Below, one piece after another: positions 49,016 through 61,128 of a DNA stretch of 64,000 bases; within the stretch, counting starts at the first letter, position 1, and every line of letters starts with the position of its first letter. The stretch covers positions 58,104 through 122,103 of the forward strand of contig NZ_JAINDZ010000014.1 in NCBI RefSeq assembly GCF_019802345.1. Direction: 5' to 3'. This DNA comes from Methylosinus sp. Sm6. Its GTDB lineage: Bacteria; Pseudomonadota; Alphaproteobacteria; Rhizobiales; Beijerinckiaceae. The notes under the pieces are model-generated. The model searched no databases, was not told the DNA's origin, and saw only the letters and a list, made by a program, of their open reading frames with translations. Position numbers and translations under genes: made by a program.

Positions 49016-50872
49016 GTGAGTCGAATGAACCGTTCGTCCTATGACGTGGTGGTGATCGGCGGCGGGCATGCGGGCTGTGAAGCCGCGGCCGCTGCCGCGC
49101 GACTCGGCGCGGTCACGGCGCTGATCACGCATTCCCACGCGACCATCGGCGCCATGTCCTGCAATCCGGCGATCGGCGGCTTGGGCAAGGGCCAGCTCGT
49201 GCGAGAGATCGACGCGCTCGACGGGCTCATGGGCCGCGTGGCTGACGCCGCCGGCATTCAGTTCCGTCTTCTCAACCGTTCCAAAGGGCCCGCCGTGCGC
49301 GGGCCGCGCGCCCAAGCGGACCGCAAGCTCTACCGTTCCGCAATGCAGGCGGCGATCGCCGCTGTGCCAGGGCTCGATATTGTCGAAGGCTCGGCGGAAC
49401 GCCTCGTCATCGAGGAGGGTCGCGTCTGCGGCGTGGAGCTCGGCGGCGCCATGCTGCGCGCCAGCGCCGTCGTTCTGACCACCGGGACGTTTTTGAACGG
49501 CGTCATTCACATCGGGGAAAAGCGGATTTCCGCCGGCCGCATGGGCGAGCAGCCGTCGATCCGCCTGGCTGAAGACCTGCGCCGGATCGGCTTTGCGACG
49601 CAGCGGCTGAAGACCGGCACGCCGCCGCGCCTCGACGGCAGGACCATCGCCTGGGAAAAGCTCGAGCGGCAGGCCGGCGATGAGACGCCCGAGCCTTTCT
49701 CCTTTCTCACGACGAGGATCGTCAATCCACAGATCGACTGTCACATCACCCGCACCAACGCCGTGGCGCATCGGGTCATTCTCGACAATCTCGACCGCTC
49801 GCCGCTGCGCAGCGGCGCGATCTCCGGCCCCGGTCCGCGCTATTGCCCCTCGATCGAGGATAAGGTGACGCGCTTCAACGATCGCGAGGCCCATCAGATT
49901 TTTCTGGAGCCGGAAGGGCTCGACGATGACACCGTCTATCCCAATGGCGTCTCCACATCGCTGCCGGAAGAGGTGCAACATCTCTTCATCCGCAGCATCG
50001 AGGGGCTGGAAGAGGCGCGCATTCTGAGGCCCGGCTATGCGATCGAATATGATTTCGTCGACCCGCGCGAGCTCGGCGCCAGCCTCGCGACCAAGCGGGT
50101 CGAAGGACTGTTCTTCGCGGGTCAGATCAATGGCACCACCGGCTATGAGGAGGCGGCGGCGCAAGGCCTCGTCGCCGGTCTGAATGCGGCGGCGCGCGCC
50201 GCCGGCCGTGCGCCGATCATCTTCGATCGCGCCGAGGCCTATCTCGGCGTCATGATCGACGATCTCGTCACACGAGGCGTCAGCGAGCCCTATCGAATGT
50301 TCACCTCGCGGGCCGAATATCGTTTGTCTCTGCGCGCCGACAACGCCGATGAAAGGCTGACTGGGCGAGGCCTCGCTTTCGGTTGCGTCGGCGCCCAGCG
50401 GGCGGATGTCTTCGCCGATCGGATGTCGCGGCTCGGGCGGGCGCGTGCGATGCTGACGGAACTGACGCTCACTTCGGCGGCGGCGGCCCGGCAGGGTCTG
50501 CCGATCAATCAGGACGGTCAGCGGCGCAGCGCCTTCGCGCTGTTGTCATATCCCGGAATCGATCTCGCGCGTCTCTCCCATATCTGGCCCGAGCTCCGCT
50601 CGATCGACGCAGAGACGGCGGCGCGCGTCGAGACGGATGCGCTCTATGCGGTCTATCTCGACCGCCAGAGCGCCGATATCGACGCCTATCGCCGCGACGA
50701 GCAGCTGACCTTGCCGTCGACGCTGGATTATCGCGAGATCGGCGGCCTCTCCGCGGAACTGCGGGCGAAGCTCGCCTTTCTGCAGCCGCGCACGCTCGCC
50801 CAGGCGCAGCGGATCGAAGGCATCACGCCGGCGGCGCTGACTCTTCTCGCCGCACGGGCGCGACGCAAGTGA
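49016..50872 (+). CDS. mnmG: tRNA uridine-5-carboxymethylaminomethyl modification enzyme MnmG
   Basis: A 618-residue FAD protein, partner of MnmE. The FAD-binding N-terminus is [70 protein letters not shown] and [16 protein letters not shown] follow, with the C-terminal helical domain ([16 protein letters not shown]). The start is GTG at 49016 or the ATG at 49025. Its TGA overlaps the rsmG start (GTGA). Confidence 0.96.
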   Translation: MSRMNRSSYDVVVIGGGHAGCEAAAAAARLGAVTALITHSHATIGAMSCNPAIGGLGKGQLVREIDALDGLMGRVADAAGIQFRLLNRSKGPAVRGPRAQADRKLYRSAMQAAIAAVPGLDIVEGSAERLVIEEGRVCGVELGGAMLRASAVVLTTGTFLNGVIHIGEKRISAGRMGEQPSIRLAEDLRRIGFATQRLKTGTPPRLDGRTIAWEKLERQAGDETPEPFSFLTTRIVNPQIDCHITRTNAVAHRVILDNLDRSPLRSGAISGPGPRYCPSIEDKVTRFNDREAHQIFLEPEGLDDDTVYPNGVSTSLPEEVQHLFIRSIEGLEEARILRPGYAIEYDFVDPRELGASLATKRVEGLFFAGQINGTTGYEEAAAQGLVAGLNAAARAAGRAPIIFDRAEAYLGVMIDDLVTRGVSEPYRMFTSRAEYRLSLRADNADERLTGRGLAFGCVGAQRADVFADRMSRLGRARAMLTELTLTSAAAARQGLPINQDGQRRSAFALLSYPGIDLARLSHIWPELRSIDAETAARVETDALYAVYLDRQSADIDAYRRDEQLTLPSTLDYREIGGLSAELRAKLAFLQPRTLAQAQRIEGITPAALTLLAARARRK

Positions 50873-51516
50873 GCGCAGATCGGGAGTTAGCGCGCGATCG
50901 GGCTCAGGCGCTGGAGCTGGCCCCGGCGCTGCGGCCCTTTGTTCGAGAGCTCGCGCTCTATGAGGCGCTTCTGCGCAAATGGCAGAAGTCGATCAATCTC
51001 GTCGCGCCGGGCACTCTGCCGACTCTCTGGACGCGGCATTTCGCCGATTCGGCGCAAGTTCTGGAACGCTTTCCGAACGTCGAAAAATGGGCGGATCTCG
51101 GCGCCGGCGCGGGTTTTCCCGGAATGGTCCTCGCGATTTGCCTGAGGGAGCGACCCGGCGCGAAAGTTCACCTGATCGAGAGCGATCAGCGCAAGGCCTC
51201 CTTCCTGCGCGCCGTTTCACGTGAAACAGGGGCGCCGGCCGAAATTCATCTCGGACGCATCGAGACCGAGCTGCCGAAGCTCGAGGGAAGTGTCGACGCC
51301 GTCACCGCCCGCGCGCTGGCGCCCTTGTCGCAGCTGGTCGAGTGGTCGCGCGAACTCTTGTTGAAAAGCACCGTCGGCGTGTTTTTGAAAGGCGAAGATT
51401 GGGCGATCGAATTGACCGACTCGAAGGTCGCAGATAATTTCCAGGTCAGAACATTTGCGAGCCGCACCCATTCGTCCGGACGCATCATCGCCATAGCGCG
51501 GGATTTTGGAGTCTGA
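50869..51516 (+). CDS. rsmG: 16S rRNA (guanine527-N7) methyltransferase RsmG
   Basis: A 215-residue SAM-dependent enzyme that methylates G527 of 16S rRNA; loss gives streptomycin resistance. [27 protein letters not shown] and [16 protein letters not shown] (SAM-binding motif I) are typical, then [22 protein letters not shown]. The GTG at 50869 overlaps the mnmG stop. The codons for AVSRET contain the second parS site, a double use of sequence seen in other bacteria too. Confidence 0.94.
   Translation: MSADRELARDRAQALELAPALRPFVRELALYEALLRKWQKSINLVAPGTLPTLWTRHFADSAQVLERFPNVEKWADLGAGAGFPGMVLAICLRERPGAKVHLIESDQRKASFLRAVSRETGAPAEIHLGRIETELPKLEGSVDAVTARALAPLSQLVEWSRELLLKSTVGVFLKGEDWAIELTDSKVADNFQVRTFASRTHSSGRIIAIARDFGV
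51213..51228. promoter_or_regulatory. parS centromere site 2, inside rsmG
   Basis: CGTTTCACGTGAAACA, one mismatch (first base) from the consensus, so the inner 14-bp palindrome is intact. It is in the coding sequence for VSRET of RsmG, 2.25 kb from site 1 and about 300 bp before parA. Confidence 0.88.
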
Positions 51517-51517
51517 C

Positions 51518-52336
51518 GTGACCGAAGTTCCTCGGCCCCGCATTTTGGTGTTGGCGAATCAAAAGGGCGGCGTCGGCAAGACGACCACCGCCATTAATCT
51601 CGGCACGGCGCTCGCCGCTGTCGGCGAGACCGTTCTGGTGATCGATCTCGATCCGCAGGGCAATGCCTCGACCGGCCTCGGCGTCGATCGCAAGGCGCGC
51701 AAGATTTCCACTTATGACGTGCTGCTCGGCGAGAGCAGCCTCGCCGAGGCGATCGTCGCGACCGCCGTTCCGCGTCTTTGCATCGCTCCTTCGACGCTCG
51801 ACCTGCTCGGCGTCGAGCTGCAGATCGCCGGCGACAAGGATCGCGCCTTTCGCCTGAAGCGCGCCATCGCCGAGCTGGCGCCGGCCGAACGTCGCGAGCA
51901 GATTCCGCCTTTCACCTATGTGCTGGTGGATTGCCCGCCGTCGCTCAATCTCTTGACCATCAATGCGCTGGCCGGCGCCGATTCGGTGGTCGTGCCGCTG
52001 CAATGCGAATTCTTCGCGCTCGAAGGCCTGTCGCAGCTGCTGTCGACGGTCGATCAGGTCAAGAAGACCTTGAACCCGCGGCTGACCATCCACGGCATCG
52101 TGCTGACCATGTTCGACCCACGCAATAATCTCGCGACCCAAGTGGTCGCCGATGTGCGGCGCTTCATGGGCGATAAGGTCTATGAGACGGTGATTCCGCG
52201 CAATGTGCGTGTGTCCGAGGCGCCGTCCTATGGCAAGCCGGTGCTGCTCTATGATCTCAAATGTAGCGGCAGCCAAGCCTATCTGAAGCTCGCGACCGAA
52301 GTCATCCAGCGCGAGAAGCAGCTGCGCGCCGCCTGA
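51518..52336 (+). CDS. parA: Chromosome partitioning ATPase ParA
   Basis: A 272-residue Walker-type ATPase starting at the GTG 51518, one base after the rsmG stop and with GGAG upstream. The deviant Walker A is LANQKGGVGKTTTAINLG; DLDPQGNASTGLG, DCPPSLNLLTINAL and PLQCEFFALEGLSQL follow. It forms a nucleoid-bound gradient that pulls ParB-parS complexes. It is a chromosomal ParA by context (mnmG-rsmG-parA-parB). Confidence 0.96.
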   Translation: MTEVPRPRILVLANQKGGVGKTTTAINLGTALAAVGETVLVIDLDPQGNASTGLGVDRKARKISTYDVLLGESSLAEAIVATAVPRLCIAPSTLDLLGVELQIAGDKDRAFRLKRAIAELAPAERREQIPPFTYVLVDCPPSLNLLTINALAGADSVVVPLQCEFFALEGLSQLLSTVDQVKKTLNPRLTIHGIVLTMFDPRNNLATQVVADVRRFMGDKVYETVIPRNVRVSEAPSYGKPVLLYDLKCSGSQAYLKLATEVIQREKQLRAA

Positions 52337-52375
52337 CGCGCGGCGTTGCCCGACCCGAAAGAGGCGACCACGAAT

Positions 52376-53245
52376 ATGGCCGAGGAAGTTCGCACGCGGC
52401 TGGGGCGGGGCCTCGCCGCCCTCATCGGAGAGGCCGGCGAGGAGACGCCGGCGGTCGAGCGGGCGCGCGGCCAGCGCAAGGTCCCGATCGAATTTCTGCG
52501 CCCCAATCCGCGCAATCCCCGCGTCGCTTTCGGCGAGGACGATCTCGCCGACCTCGCCGCCTCGATCCGCGAGAAGGGGATCATCCAGCCGATCCTCGTG
52601 CGCACCGTGCCCGGCGTCGCCGACGCCTATGAGATCATCGCCGGCGAGCGCCGCTGGCGTGCGGCCCAGCTCGCCAATCTGTCGGATGTGCCGGTGCTGG
52701 TGCATGAGGCCGACGACCGCGAGGCGCTGGAACTCGCCATCATCGAGAATGTGCAGCGCGCCGATCTCAATGCGATCGAGGAGGCGCGCGGCTATGAGCG
52801 GCTGAGCGGCGAGTTCGGCTATTCGCAGAGCGAGCTCGCCCGCATCATCGGCAAGAGCCGCTCCCATGTCGCCAACACCATCCGTCTGCTCAATCTGCCG
52901 GAGACGACGCGGCGACTCGTCAGCGATGGCGCGATCTCGGCCGGCCATGCGCGCGCGCTGCTGGCGGTCGACGACCCGGACGCGGTCGCCCGCAAGGTGG
53001 TGGCCGAGGGTCTGACGGTGCGCGACGTCGAGCAGCTGGCGCAGCGCGAAACCGGCGCCGTCGAGGCGAAGCCGCGCAAGTCGCGCATCGACAAGGACGC
53101 CGACACGATCGCGATCGAGAAGATGCTGACCGACGCTCTCGGCCTGCATGTGACCATCCAGCATCGCGGCGAGTCCGGCGAGCTTCGTATTCGCTATACG
53201 ACGCTGGAGCAGCTGGATGGGCTGTGCCGTCGGCTGACCGGGTGA
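52376..53245 (+). CDS. parB: Chromosome partitioning protein ParB
   Basis: A 289-residue parS-binding CTPase. The N-terminus with RLGRGLAALIGE contacts ParA. PNPRNPRVAF and IVRTV-like segments lead to the CTP-binding motifs GERRWRAAQLA and ENVQRADLNAIEEA, and the helix-turn-helix is GYSQSELARIIGKSRSHVANTIRLL. The C-terminal dimerisation domain ends at residue 289. The ATG at 52376 is chosen; a TTG 30 bases upstream would add ten unconserved residues. Its target sites lie upstream in the same cluster. Confidence 0.95.
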   Translation: MAEEVRTRLGRGLAALIGEAGEETPAVERARGQRKVPIEFLRPNPRNPRVAFGEDDLADLAASIREKGIIQPILVRTVPGVADAYEIIAGERRWRAAQLANLSDVPVLVHEADDREALELAIIENVQRADLNAIEEARGYERLSGEFGYSQSELARIIGKSRSHVANTIRLLNLPETTRRLVSDGAISAGHARALLAVDDPDAVARKVVAEGLTVRDVEQLAQRETGAVEAKPRKSRIDKDADTIAIEKMLTDALGLHVTIQHRGESGELRIRYTTLEQLDGLCRRLTG

Positions 53246-53248
53246 AAG

Positions 53249-53283
53249 GCGCGTCCTTCTCTCGTTCTCGGGAAAGGACGCGC
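53249..53283. terminator. Hairpin between convergent parB and the MgtC-like gene
   Basis: Arms GCGCGTCCTT (53249-53258) and AAGGACGCGC (53274-53283) enclose a 15-base loop. It is the only stem in the 57-bp gap and probably serves both genes. Confidence 0.55.
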
Positions 53284-53302
53284 GTCGAGATTTCGTCTGC
53301 AT

Positions 53303-54019
53303 TCACTCGGTGGTCTGCGCCGTCCAGCTGGCATGCTCGACGCCGGCGATCCTGCCGAGATCGGCGGCGACGGCGTCGAGTTCCTTCGGGTCGACGCTGG
53401 TCGAGGTCAATGTCGCGACGAGCTCGACCTCTTCGTCGCCTCGTTCCAGCTCCTCGATCTCTCGCACCGGGTAATTTGCCGCTTCGAGCGTCTCGACCAT
53501 GACATCGCGCAGAGCGTCGCGGCGTGTCTGGCTGACCGTGACATGCAGGCGGTAGATCGCCTCGGTCGCGCGCTCGTCGAGCGGCGCCCGCTCGATCAGA
53601 TGCACGAGCGGACGCAGAAGCATATTGCCGGCGAGAGTGAAGATCGCCATCACGACAGCTTCGGCCTCGTGATCGGCGCCGGCGAAAGCTCCGGTGATCG
53701 CCGAGCACCAGATCGTCGCCGCGGTGTTGAGCCCGGTAATATTGCCGCCCTCCTTGATGATGACGCCGGCGCCGAGAAAGCCGACGCCGGAGGCGATGTA
53801 AGCGAGCACCTGGGTCGCGCCGATGGCGCCATTGAGCCGCAGGCCGAGATCGACGAAGCCCGCCGCCCCGAGCGCGACCAGCGCATTGGTGCGCAGCCCG
53901 GCCGTGCGCTGGCGATATTGCCGCTCGGCCCCGATCAGCGTGCCGAGCACAAGCGCGAAGCTCAATGAGATCAGTGTATTGAAAAGCTCAGTGGCATTGA
54001 AGCCCGTGATCGCGGCCAT
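53303..54019 (-). CDS. MgtC/SapB-family membrane protein
   Basis: A 238-residue protein with an N-terminal membrane domain of five helices or so: LISLSFALVLGTLIGAERQYRQRTAGLRTNALVALGAAG carries the family signature (GAERQ, GLRTNALVALGAA), and VGFLGAGVIIKEGG and GLNTAATIWCSAITGAFAG follow. A C-terminal cytoplasmic ACT-like domain (about 150-238) ends it. The family is linked to survival at low magnesium; the exact function is unsettled. It stands alone, divergent from the copper-protein gene. Confidence 0.9.
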   Translation of the reverse strand: MAAITGFNATELFNTLISLSFALVLGTLIGAERQYRQRTAGLRTNALVALGAAGFVDLGLRLNGAIGATQVLAYIASGVGFLGAGVIIKEGGNITGLNTAATIWCSAITGAFAGADHEAEAVVMAIFTLAGNMLLRPLVHLIERAPLDERATEAIYRLHVTVSQTRRDALRDVMVETLEAANYPVREIEELERGDEEVELVATLTSTSVDPKELDAVAADLGRIAGVEHASWTAQTTE

Positions 54020-54174
54020 GATGTTGCGCCTCGCGTCGTCTGTTCGTCTGTCGCTCTCGCGTCACCGTGACATCATCGCGCGACGATTTCTCGAATCGGA
54101 GCGCGCACAGAGATTGATTCTTCTCCTCCAATGCTTAGGTTGCAAACGTCGTTTCCAAATTCAGGGGGAATTTC

Positions 54175-54609
54175 ATGGAACGTCGTGAATTCGTGACCGC
54201 TTTCGGCGCGCTCGCCGCCGCCGCCGCCGCCTCGTCCGCTCTCGCAGCGGGAGAGGAGCATGCCCACCACATGTCCCATGGCGCCAAATACAAGGCGCTG
54301 CTCGAGTCGAGCGCGAAATGCGCGAGCTCGGGGGAAGAGTGCCTGCGCCATTGCTTCGAGATGCTGGCGATGAACGACGCCAGCATGGGCGCCTGCACCA
54401 AGGCGACCTATGACGTCGTTGCCGCCTGCAGCGCGTTGGCCAAGCTCGCCGGCACCAATTCGACCTTCACGCCGGCCTTGGCCAAGGTCGTGGCGGATGT
54501 GTGCCTCGCCTGCAAGAAGGAATGCGACAAGTTCCCGGCCATCGCCGAGTGCAAGGCCTGTGGCGACGCCTGCCAGGCCTGCGCGGACGAGTGCAGAAAG
54601 GCCGCCTGA
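54175..54609 (+). CDS. Csp1-like copper storage protein, Tat-exported
   Basis: A 144-residue protein. It begins MERREFVTAFGALAAAAAAS, a twin-arginine signal, with cleavage likely near residue 25. The mature part has a His/Met-rich start (HAHHMSH) and then exactly 13 cysteines at 49, 56, 60, 74, 85, 110, 113, 117, 126, 129, 133, 136 and 140, many in CxxC or CxxxC spacing along helices. This fits the four-helix bundle of Methylosinus Csp1, which stores many Cu(I) ions inside and supplies particulate methane monooxygenase. Location after export would be periplasmic. The next gene, 244 bp on, encodes a membrane protein. Identity is by pattern, not alignment. Confidence 0.87.
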   Translation: MERREFVTAFGALAAAAAASSALAAGEEHAHHMSHGAKYKALLESSAKCASSGEECLRHCFEMLAMNDASMGACTKATYDVVAACSALAKLAGTNSTFTPALAKVVADVCLACKKECDKFPAIAECKACGDACQACADECRKAA

Positions 54610-54675
54610 CGCGGCGAGTGCGCTGAACAAGAAGCCAGCGACTCCGATCCGATCTGAGGGGAATGGCTTCAGCGT

Positions 54676-54700
54676 CGAGACGCGCGCATTGCGCGTCTCG
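54676..54700 (+). terminator. Hairpin after the copper protein gene
   Basis: Stem CGAGACGCGC (54676-54685), loop GCATT, and complement (54691-54700), followed by ATTTC. It lies 66 bp after the stop codon and probably separates the copper protein transcript from the membrane protein gene. Confidence 0.55.
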
Positions 54701-54853
54701 ATTTCGGGGCGGCCGGCGCCTATCTCTTCTCGGGCGGAACGGCGGACGTCGGCGAACCGAGCGCCAGACCTTCAAAGACCCGGATCAGGCGCGCCCGATC
54801 GTCGTTTGTCGCATCTTCGGAACGGCTGCGGCCGTCAGTGCGGAGTGCGTCCC

Positions 54854-55411
54854 ATGATCGATCACGCGCGAGAATTCGCGGCGCCGCCGACGCGGCTCGA
54901 TTCGCTGTCTTCCTTTCTGCTTCGCCAGTGGCCTTATCTCGCCATGCTGGCGCTGGCGCTGTTCGGCGTCGCCTATACGAGCATCACGCGCCAGGGCATG
55001 ACCACCTATTGGGTGCTGCTGGCGCCGATCTATGGCGCCATCAGCGTCGCCGCCGGCTGGCGCGAAGCTGCCGACGCTGACGCCAAATGGCGGCTGCTGC
55101 GAACCCAGGCCCTCCATTGGGGCGCTGTTCTGGCGGCCATGCTCCTCGTCTTCATCGGCGATGTCAGCCGCATGATGAACACGGATGCGAGCGCGCTCAC
55201 GGTGCTGACGGTTCTGGCGCTGGGCTCGTTCACGGCCGGCGTTCACGCCGACGCTTGGCGCGTTTCGCTGGTCGGCGTCATTCTCGCGCTCGGCGTGCCG
55301 GCTATCGCCTGGCTCGAGGAATCCACGCTGATGATCCTGCTGGCCCTCATCGTGCTGATGGCGATCGCGGCGACGGTCTTGCTGCGCGAGCGCCGTCCGC
55401 ACGAGAGCTGA
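54854..55411 (+). CDS. Six-helix membrane protein of unknown function
   Basis: A 185-residue protein, read from the ATG at 54854 (the frame is open further back over the copper gene). Six hydrophobic segments are at about 26-45, 52-70, 85-102, 113-131, 134-152 and 156-177. The N-terminus (MIDHAREFAAPP) is soluble. There is no Cys and only scattered Met and His, so there is no direct sign of copper transport. I do not recognise the family. Its position next to the Csp1-like gene is the only clue. Confidence 0.75.
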   Translation: MIDHAREFAAPPTRLDSLSSFLLRQWPYLAMLALALFGVAYTSITRQGMTTYWVLLAPIYGAISVAAGWREAADADAKWRLLRTQALHWGAVLAAMLLVFIGDVSRMMNTDASALTVLTVLALGSFTAGVHADAWRVSLVGVILALGVPAIAWLEESTLMILLALIVLMAIAATVLLRERRPHES

Positions 55412-55513
55412 AGCCGGCGGCAGGGCTTGACCCTGCTCGACCTTCCGCGCGAGCATGGCGAGGAGAGAGCGTAAAGCTCCGAATATGCCGAGGAAATCGC
55501 GCCGGGAGGACGC

Positions 55514-58456
<2,943 letters not shown>

Positions 58457-58792
58457 CGGCTCGCGCGTCGTCAGCGGTCGACGAGACGCTTCGGGATGCA
58501 GGCGAGGACGAGAACGCCGCTGAGAGCCAGAAACGCGGCCAGCGCATCGTCTGCGGATCTTTTTTGCGCGTGCGTCTCGAAAAAGCCTCAGTGACTGGCG
58601 TATCGAGCGTGCGGCGGCGAAGCTCCCGCATTCTGCCGCACGAGGCGCGCCGCGCTTCGTTCAATCACCTACGACTCGAACGTTGCGATATCTTCAACCG
58701 CCGACTTTATAGAGCCGATCGGCGATCGTCCGCGCCGCTTTCACAAAATCCAGGTTCCACTTCTTGCGGACTTGTTCTAGTGGAACGCCGTC
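58457..58792. other. Gene-free stretch upstream of the isomerase gene
   Basis: No convincing gene on either strand. It contains a T-run at 58560-58566 and AT-rich patches around 58700, and ends at the hairpin at 58793. It should hold the promoter of the isomerase gene, but I cannot place the boxes with confidence. Confidence 0.5.
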
Positions 58793-58822
58793 GCGACAGG
58801 CTCTTCGGCCTGTCGCTCTTTT
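58793..58822 (+). terminator. Terminator-like hairpin just before the isomerase gene
   Basis: Stem GCGACAGGC (58793-58801), loop TCTTCG, complement (58808-58816), then TCTTTT. The start codon is 13 bases further on. It may end a transcript from upstream or act as an attenuator for the isomerase gene. Confidence 0.55.
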
Positions 58823-58835
58823 GTTGGAGACCAAT

Positions 58836-59732
58836 ATGCCTCACCTCGAGACCAAGCGTCTTCGCGGCCGGGGGGCCGTCGCCGCGCTCGGCGTCAGCAT
58901 TCTGCTCGTGGCCGGCGCGCTTCCGGCGCAGGCCAAGGTTCTCGCCAAAGTCAATGGCGTCGAAATCACCGAGGAGGATGTGAAGTTCGCGCTCGATGAT
59001 CTCGCCTCCGGCCTGCCGCGGCAATTGGAGGGCAAGGCTCGCGAAAATTATGTTCTGGACTTTTTGATCGACGAGCAGCTCGTGGTGCAGAAGGCGCAGC
59101 GCGACAAGCTCGGCGAGACGCCCGATTTCGCCAAGAAGCTCGCTTATCTGCGCGACAAGGCGCTGATGGAATCGCTGCTCGGCAAGATCGCTCAGGACGC
59201 GGTGACCGAGGATGCGGTCAAGAAGACCTATGACGAGGCCGCCAAGAACCAGAAGCCCGAGACCGAAGTCCACGCGCATCACATTCTGGTGCCGACCGAG
59301 GACGAGGCGAAGGCCGCGCTGAAGCGCGTCAAGGCTGGCGAGGATTTTGGCAAGGTGGCGGACGAGGTCTCCAAGGACCCGGGCGCGCGGGGCGGCGATC
59401 TCGGCTGGTTCACCAAGGACCGCATGGTGACGGAATTCGCCGAAGCGGCCTACAAGCTCGAGCCGGGACAGATCTCCGACCCGGTGAAGACGCAGTTCGG
59501 CTGGCACGTCATCAAGCTCGACGAGAAGCGCCCGAAAGTCTTCCCGCCGCTCGATCAAATTCGCGACCAGGTGTCGCGTTATGTGGCGCAGAAGGCTCAG
59601 TCGGACCTGATCGTCCAGCTGCGCGAGGGCGCCAAGATCGAGCGCACCGAGCCTCCGGCCGAGGCCAAGCCCGCGCCCAAGCCGGAAGAGAAGAAGCCGG
59701 AAGAGAAAAAGCCGGCCGAAAAGAAGAAGTAA
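58836..59732 (+). CDS. Periplasmic peptidyl-prolyl isomerase, parvulin type
   Basis: A 298-residue protein with a signal peptide (AVAALGVSILLVAGALPAQA, cleavage near 36), an N-terminal SurA-like chaperone region (about 40-140), a parvulin domain (about 145-240: VHAHHILVPTEDEAKAALKRVKAGEDF, GGDLGWFTKDRMVTEFAEAAYKL, TQFGWHVIKLDEK), and a Lys/Pro/Glu-rich tail. The start is the ATG at 58836 with TTGGAGA upstream. It folds or releases outer-membrane and secreted proteins in the periplasm. It precedes argJ, a common order in Alphaproteobacteria, although secA is not seen. Confidence 0.93.
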   Translation: MPHLETKRLRGRGAVAALGVSILLVAGALPAQAKVLAKVNGVEITEEDVKFALDDLASGLPRQLEGKARENYVLDFLIDEQLVVQKAQRDKLGETPDFAKKLAYLRDKALMESLLGKIAQDAVTEDAVKKTYDEAAKNQKPETEVHAHHILVPTEDEAKAALKRVKAGEDFGKVADEVSKDPGARGGDLGWFTKDRMVTEFAEAAYKLEPGQISDPVKTQFGWHVIKLDEKRPKVFPPLDQIRDQVSRYVAQKAQSDLIVQLREGAKIERTEPPAEAKPAPKPEEKKPEEKKPAEKKK

Positions 59733-59796
59733 CCACGATCGGCAGCGGGCGGTCGGCAGTCGGCGTTCGTCAGACGCCGGCCGCTCGACCGCTCAT

Positions 59797-59824
59797 CCGA
59801 CTGCCTATTGCCGACTGCCCATTG
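59797..59824. repeat. Tandem 14-bp repeat before argJ
   Basis: CCGACTGCCTATTG is followed directly by CCGACTGCCCATTG (one mismatch). GTCGGCAGTCGG-type inverted partners lie 40 bp upstream. No function is apparent. Confidence 0.55.
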
Positions 59825-59852
59825 CCGCTTTCAACGGACGACAAGACCCGCC

Positions 59853-61100
59853 ATGGCCAAGGCCGCTCCCGTTTCGCCGCTCGCTCCCAAGACCTATCCC
59901 GACATTCCGGCCGTCGACGGCGTTCGCTTCGCCGTCGGGCAGGCGGGCATTCGCTACGCGGACCGCACGGATGTGATGCTGGCGCTGCTCGATCCGGGCA
60001 CGCAGGTCGCGGGCGTGCTCACGCAATCGAAATGCCCCTCGGCGCCGGTCGACTGGTGCCGGGCGCGGCTGGAGGGCGGCAAGGCGCGCGCGCTGCTGGT
60101 CAATTCCGGCAACGCCAACGCCTTTACCGGCAAGAGCGGCAAGGACGCCGTCAAAGTCGCCGCCAAGCTCGTCGCCGCGGCGGCGGCTGTTCCGGAGAAG
60201 CAGGTGTTCCTCGCCTCGACCGGGGTCATCGGCGAGCCGCTCGACGCCTCGAAATTCGACGGCGTGATGGACAAGCTCGCGCGCGGCGCGCGGGCGGACG
60301 CCTGGCGCGAGGCGGCCTCCGCCATCATGACCACCGACACCTATCCCAAGCTCGCGACGCGCGTCGCGCGACTGGGAGAGGTCGAGGTGCGCATCGCCGG
60401 CATCGCCAAGGGCGCCGGAATGATCGCGCCGGACATGGCGACCATGCTGTCCTTCGTGTTCACCGACGCGCCGATCGCCGCGCCGGTTCTGCAGACGCTG
60501 CTGTCGCGCTCGGTGCGCGGCTCCTTCAACAGCATCACGGTCGACAGCGACACGTCCACCTCCGACACTCTGCTGCTGTTCGCCACCGGCGCCGCGGAGA
60601 AGCGCGGCGCGCCCTGGATCGAGACCGGCGACGACCGCGCTCTCGCCGATTTCCGCCGGGCGCTCGACGAAGTCCTGCTCGATCTCGCCCATCAGGTGGT
60701 GAAGGACGGCGAAGGCGCGCGCAAATTCGTCGAGGTGAGCGTGGACGGCGCCGAGAGCGCCGCCGCGGCCAAGCGCATCGCGCTCTCCATCGCCAATTCG
60801 CCGCTGGTGAAGACGGCGATCGCCGGCGAGGACGCCAATTGGGGCCGCGTGGTGATGGCGGTCGGCAAGGCGGGGGAAGCCGCCGACCGTGACAAGCTGG
60901 CCATCTGGTTCGGCGGCGTGCGCGTCGCTCACAAGGGCCAGCGCGATCCGGACTATGACGAGGCCGAAGTTTCGGAGATCATGAAGCGCGACGAGATCAC
61001 GCTGCGCGTCGACCTCGGCCTGGGCAAAGGCTCCGCGCGCGTGTGGACCTGCGATCTCACCAAGGACTATGTCGCCATCAACGGCGACTATCGCAGCTGA
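59853..61100 (+). CDS. argJ: Bifunctional glutamate N-acetyltransferase / ornithine acetyltransferase
   Basis: A 415-residue autoprocessing enzyme of the cyclic arginine pathway. The cleavage site [16 protein letters not shown] contains the catalytic Thr of [17 protein letters not shown] and [16 protein letters not shown] are typical. It passes acetyl from N-acetylornithine to glutamate. The start is the ATG at 59853, 121 bp after the isomerase stop. Monofunctional versus bifunctional activity cannot be told from sequence. Confidence 0.95.
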   Translation: MAKAAPVSPLAPKTYPDIPAVDGVRFAVGQAGIRYADRTDVMLALLDPGTQVAGVLTQSKCPSAPVDWCRARLEGGKARALLVNSGNANAFTGKSGKDAVKVAAKLVAAAAAVPEKQVFLASTGVIGEPLDASKFDGVMDKLARGARADAWREAASAIMTTDTYPKLATRVARLGEVEVRIAGIAKGAGMIAPDMATMLSFVFTDAPIAAPVLQTLLSRSVRGSFNSITVDSDTSTSDTLLLFATGAAEKRGAPWIETGDDRALADFRRALDEVLLDLAHQVVKDGEGARKFVEVSVDGAESAAAAKRIALSIANSPLVKTAIAGEDANWGRVVMAVGKAGEAADRDKLAIWFGGVRVAHKGQRDPDYDEAEVSEIMKRDEITLRVDLGLGKGSARVWTCDLTKDYVAINGDYRS

Positions 61101-61128
61101 AAGAGAGCGAGCCCTCAGGCTTGCATCT

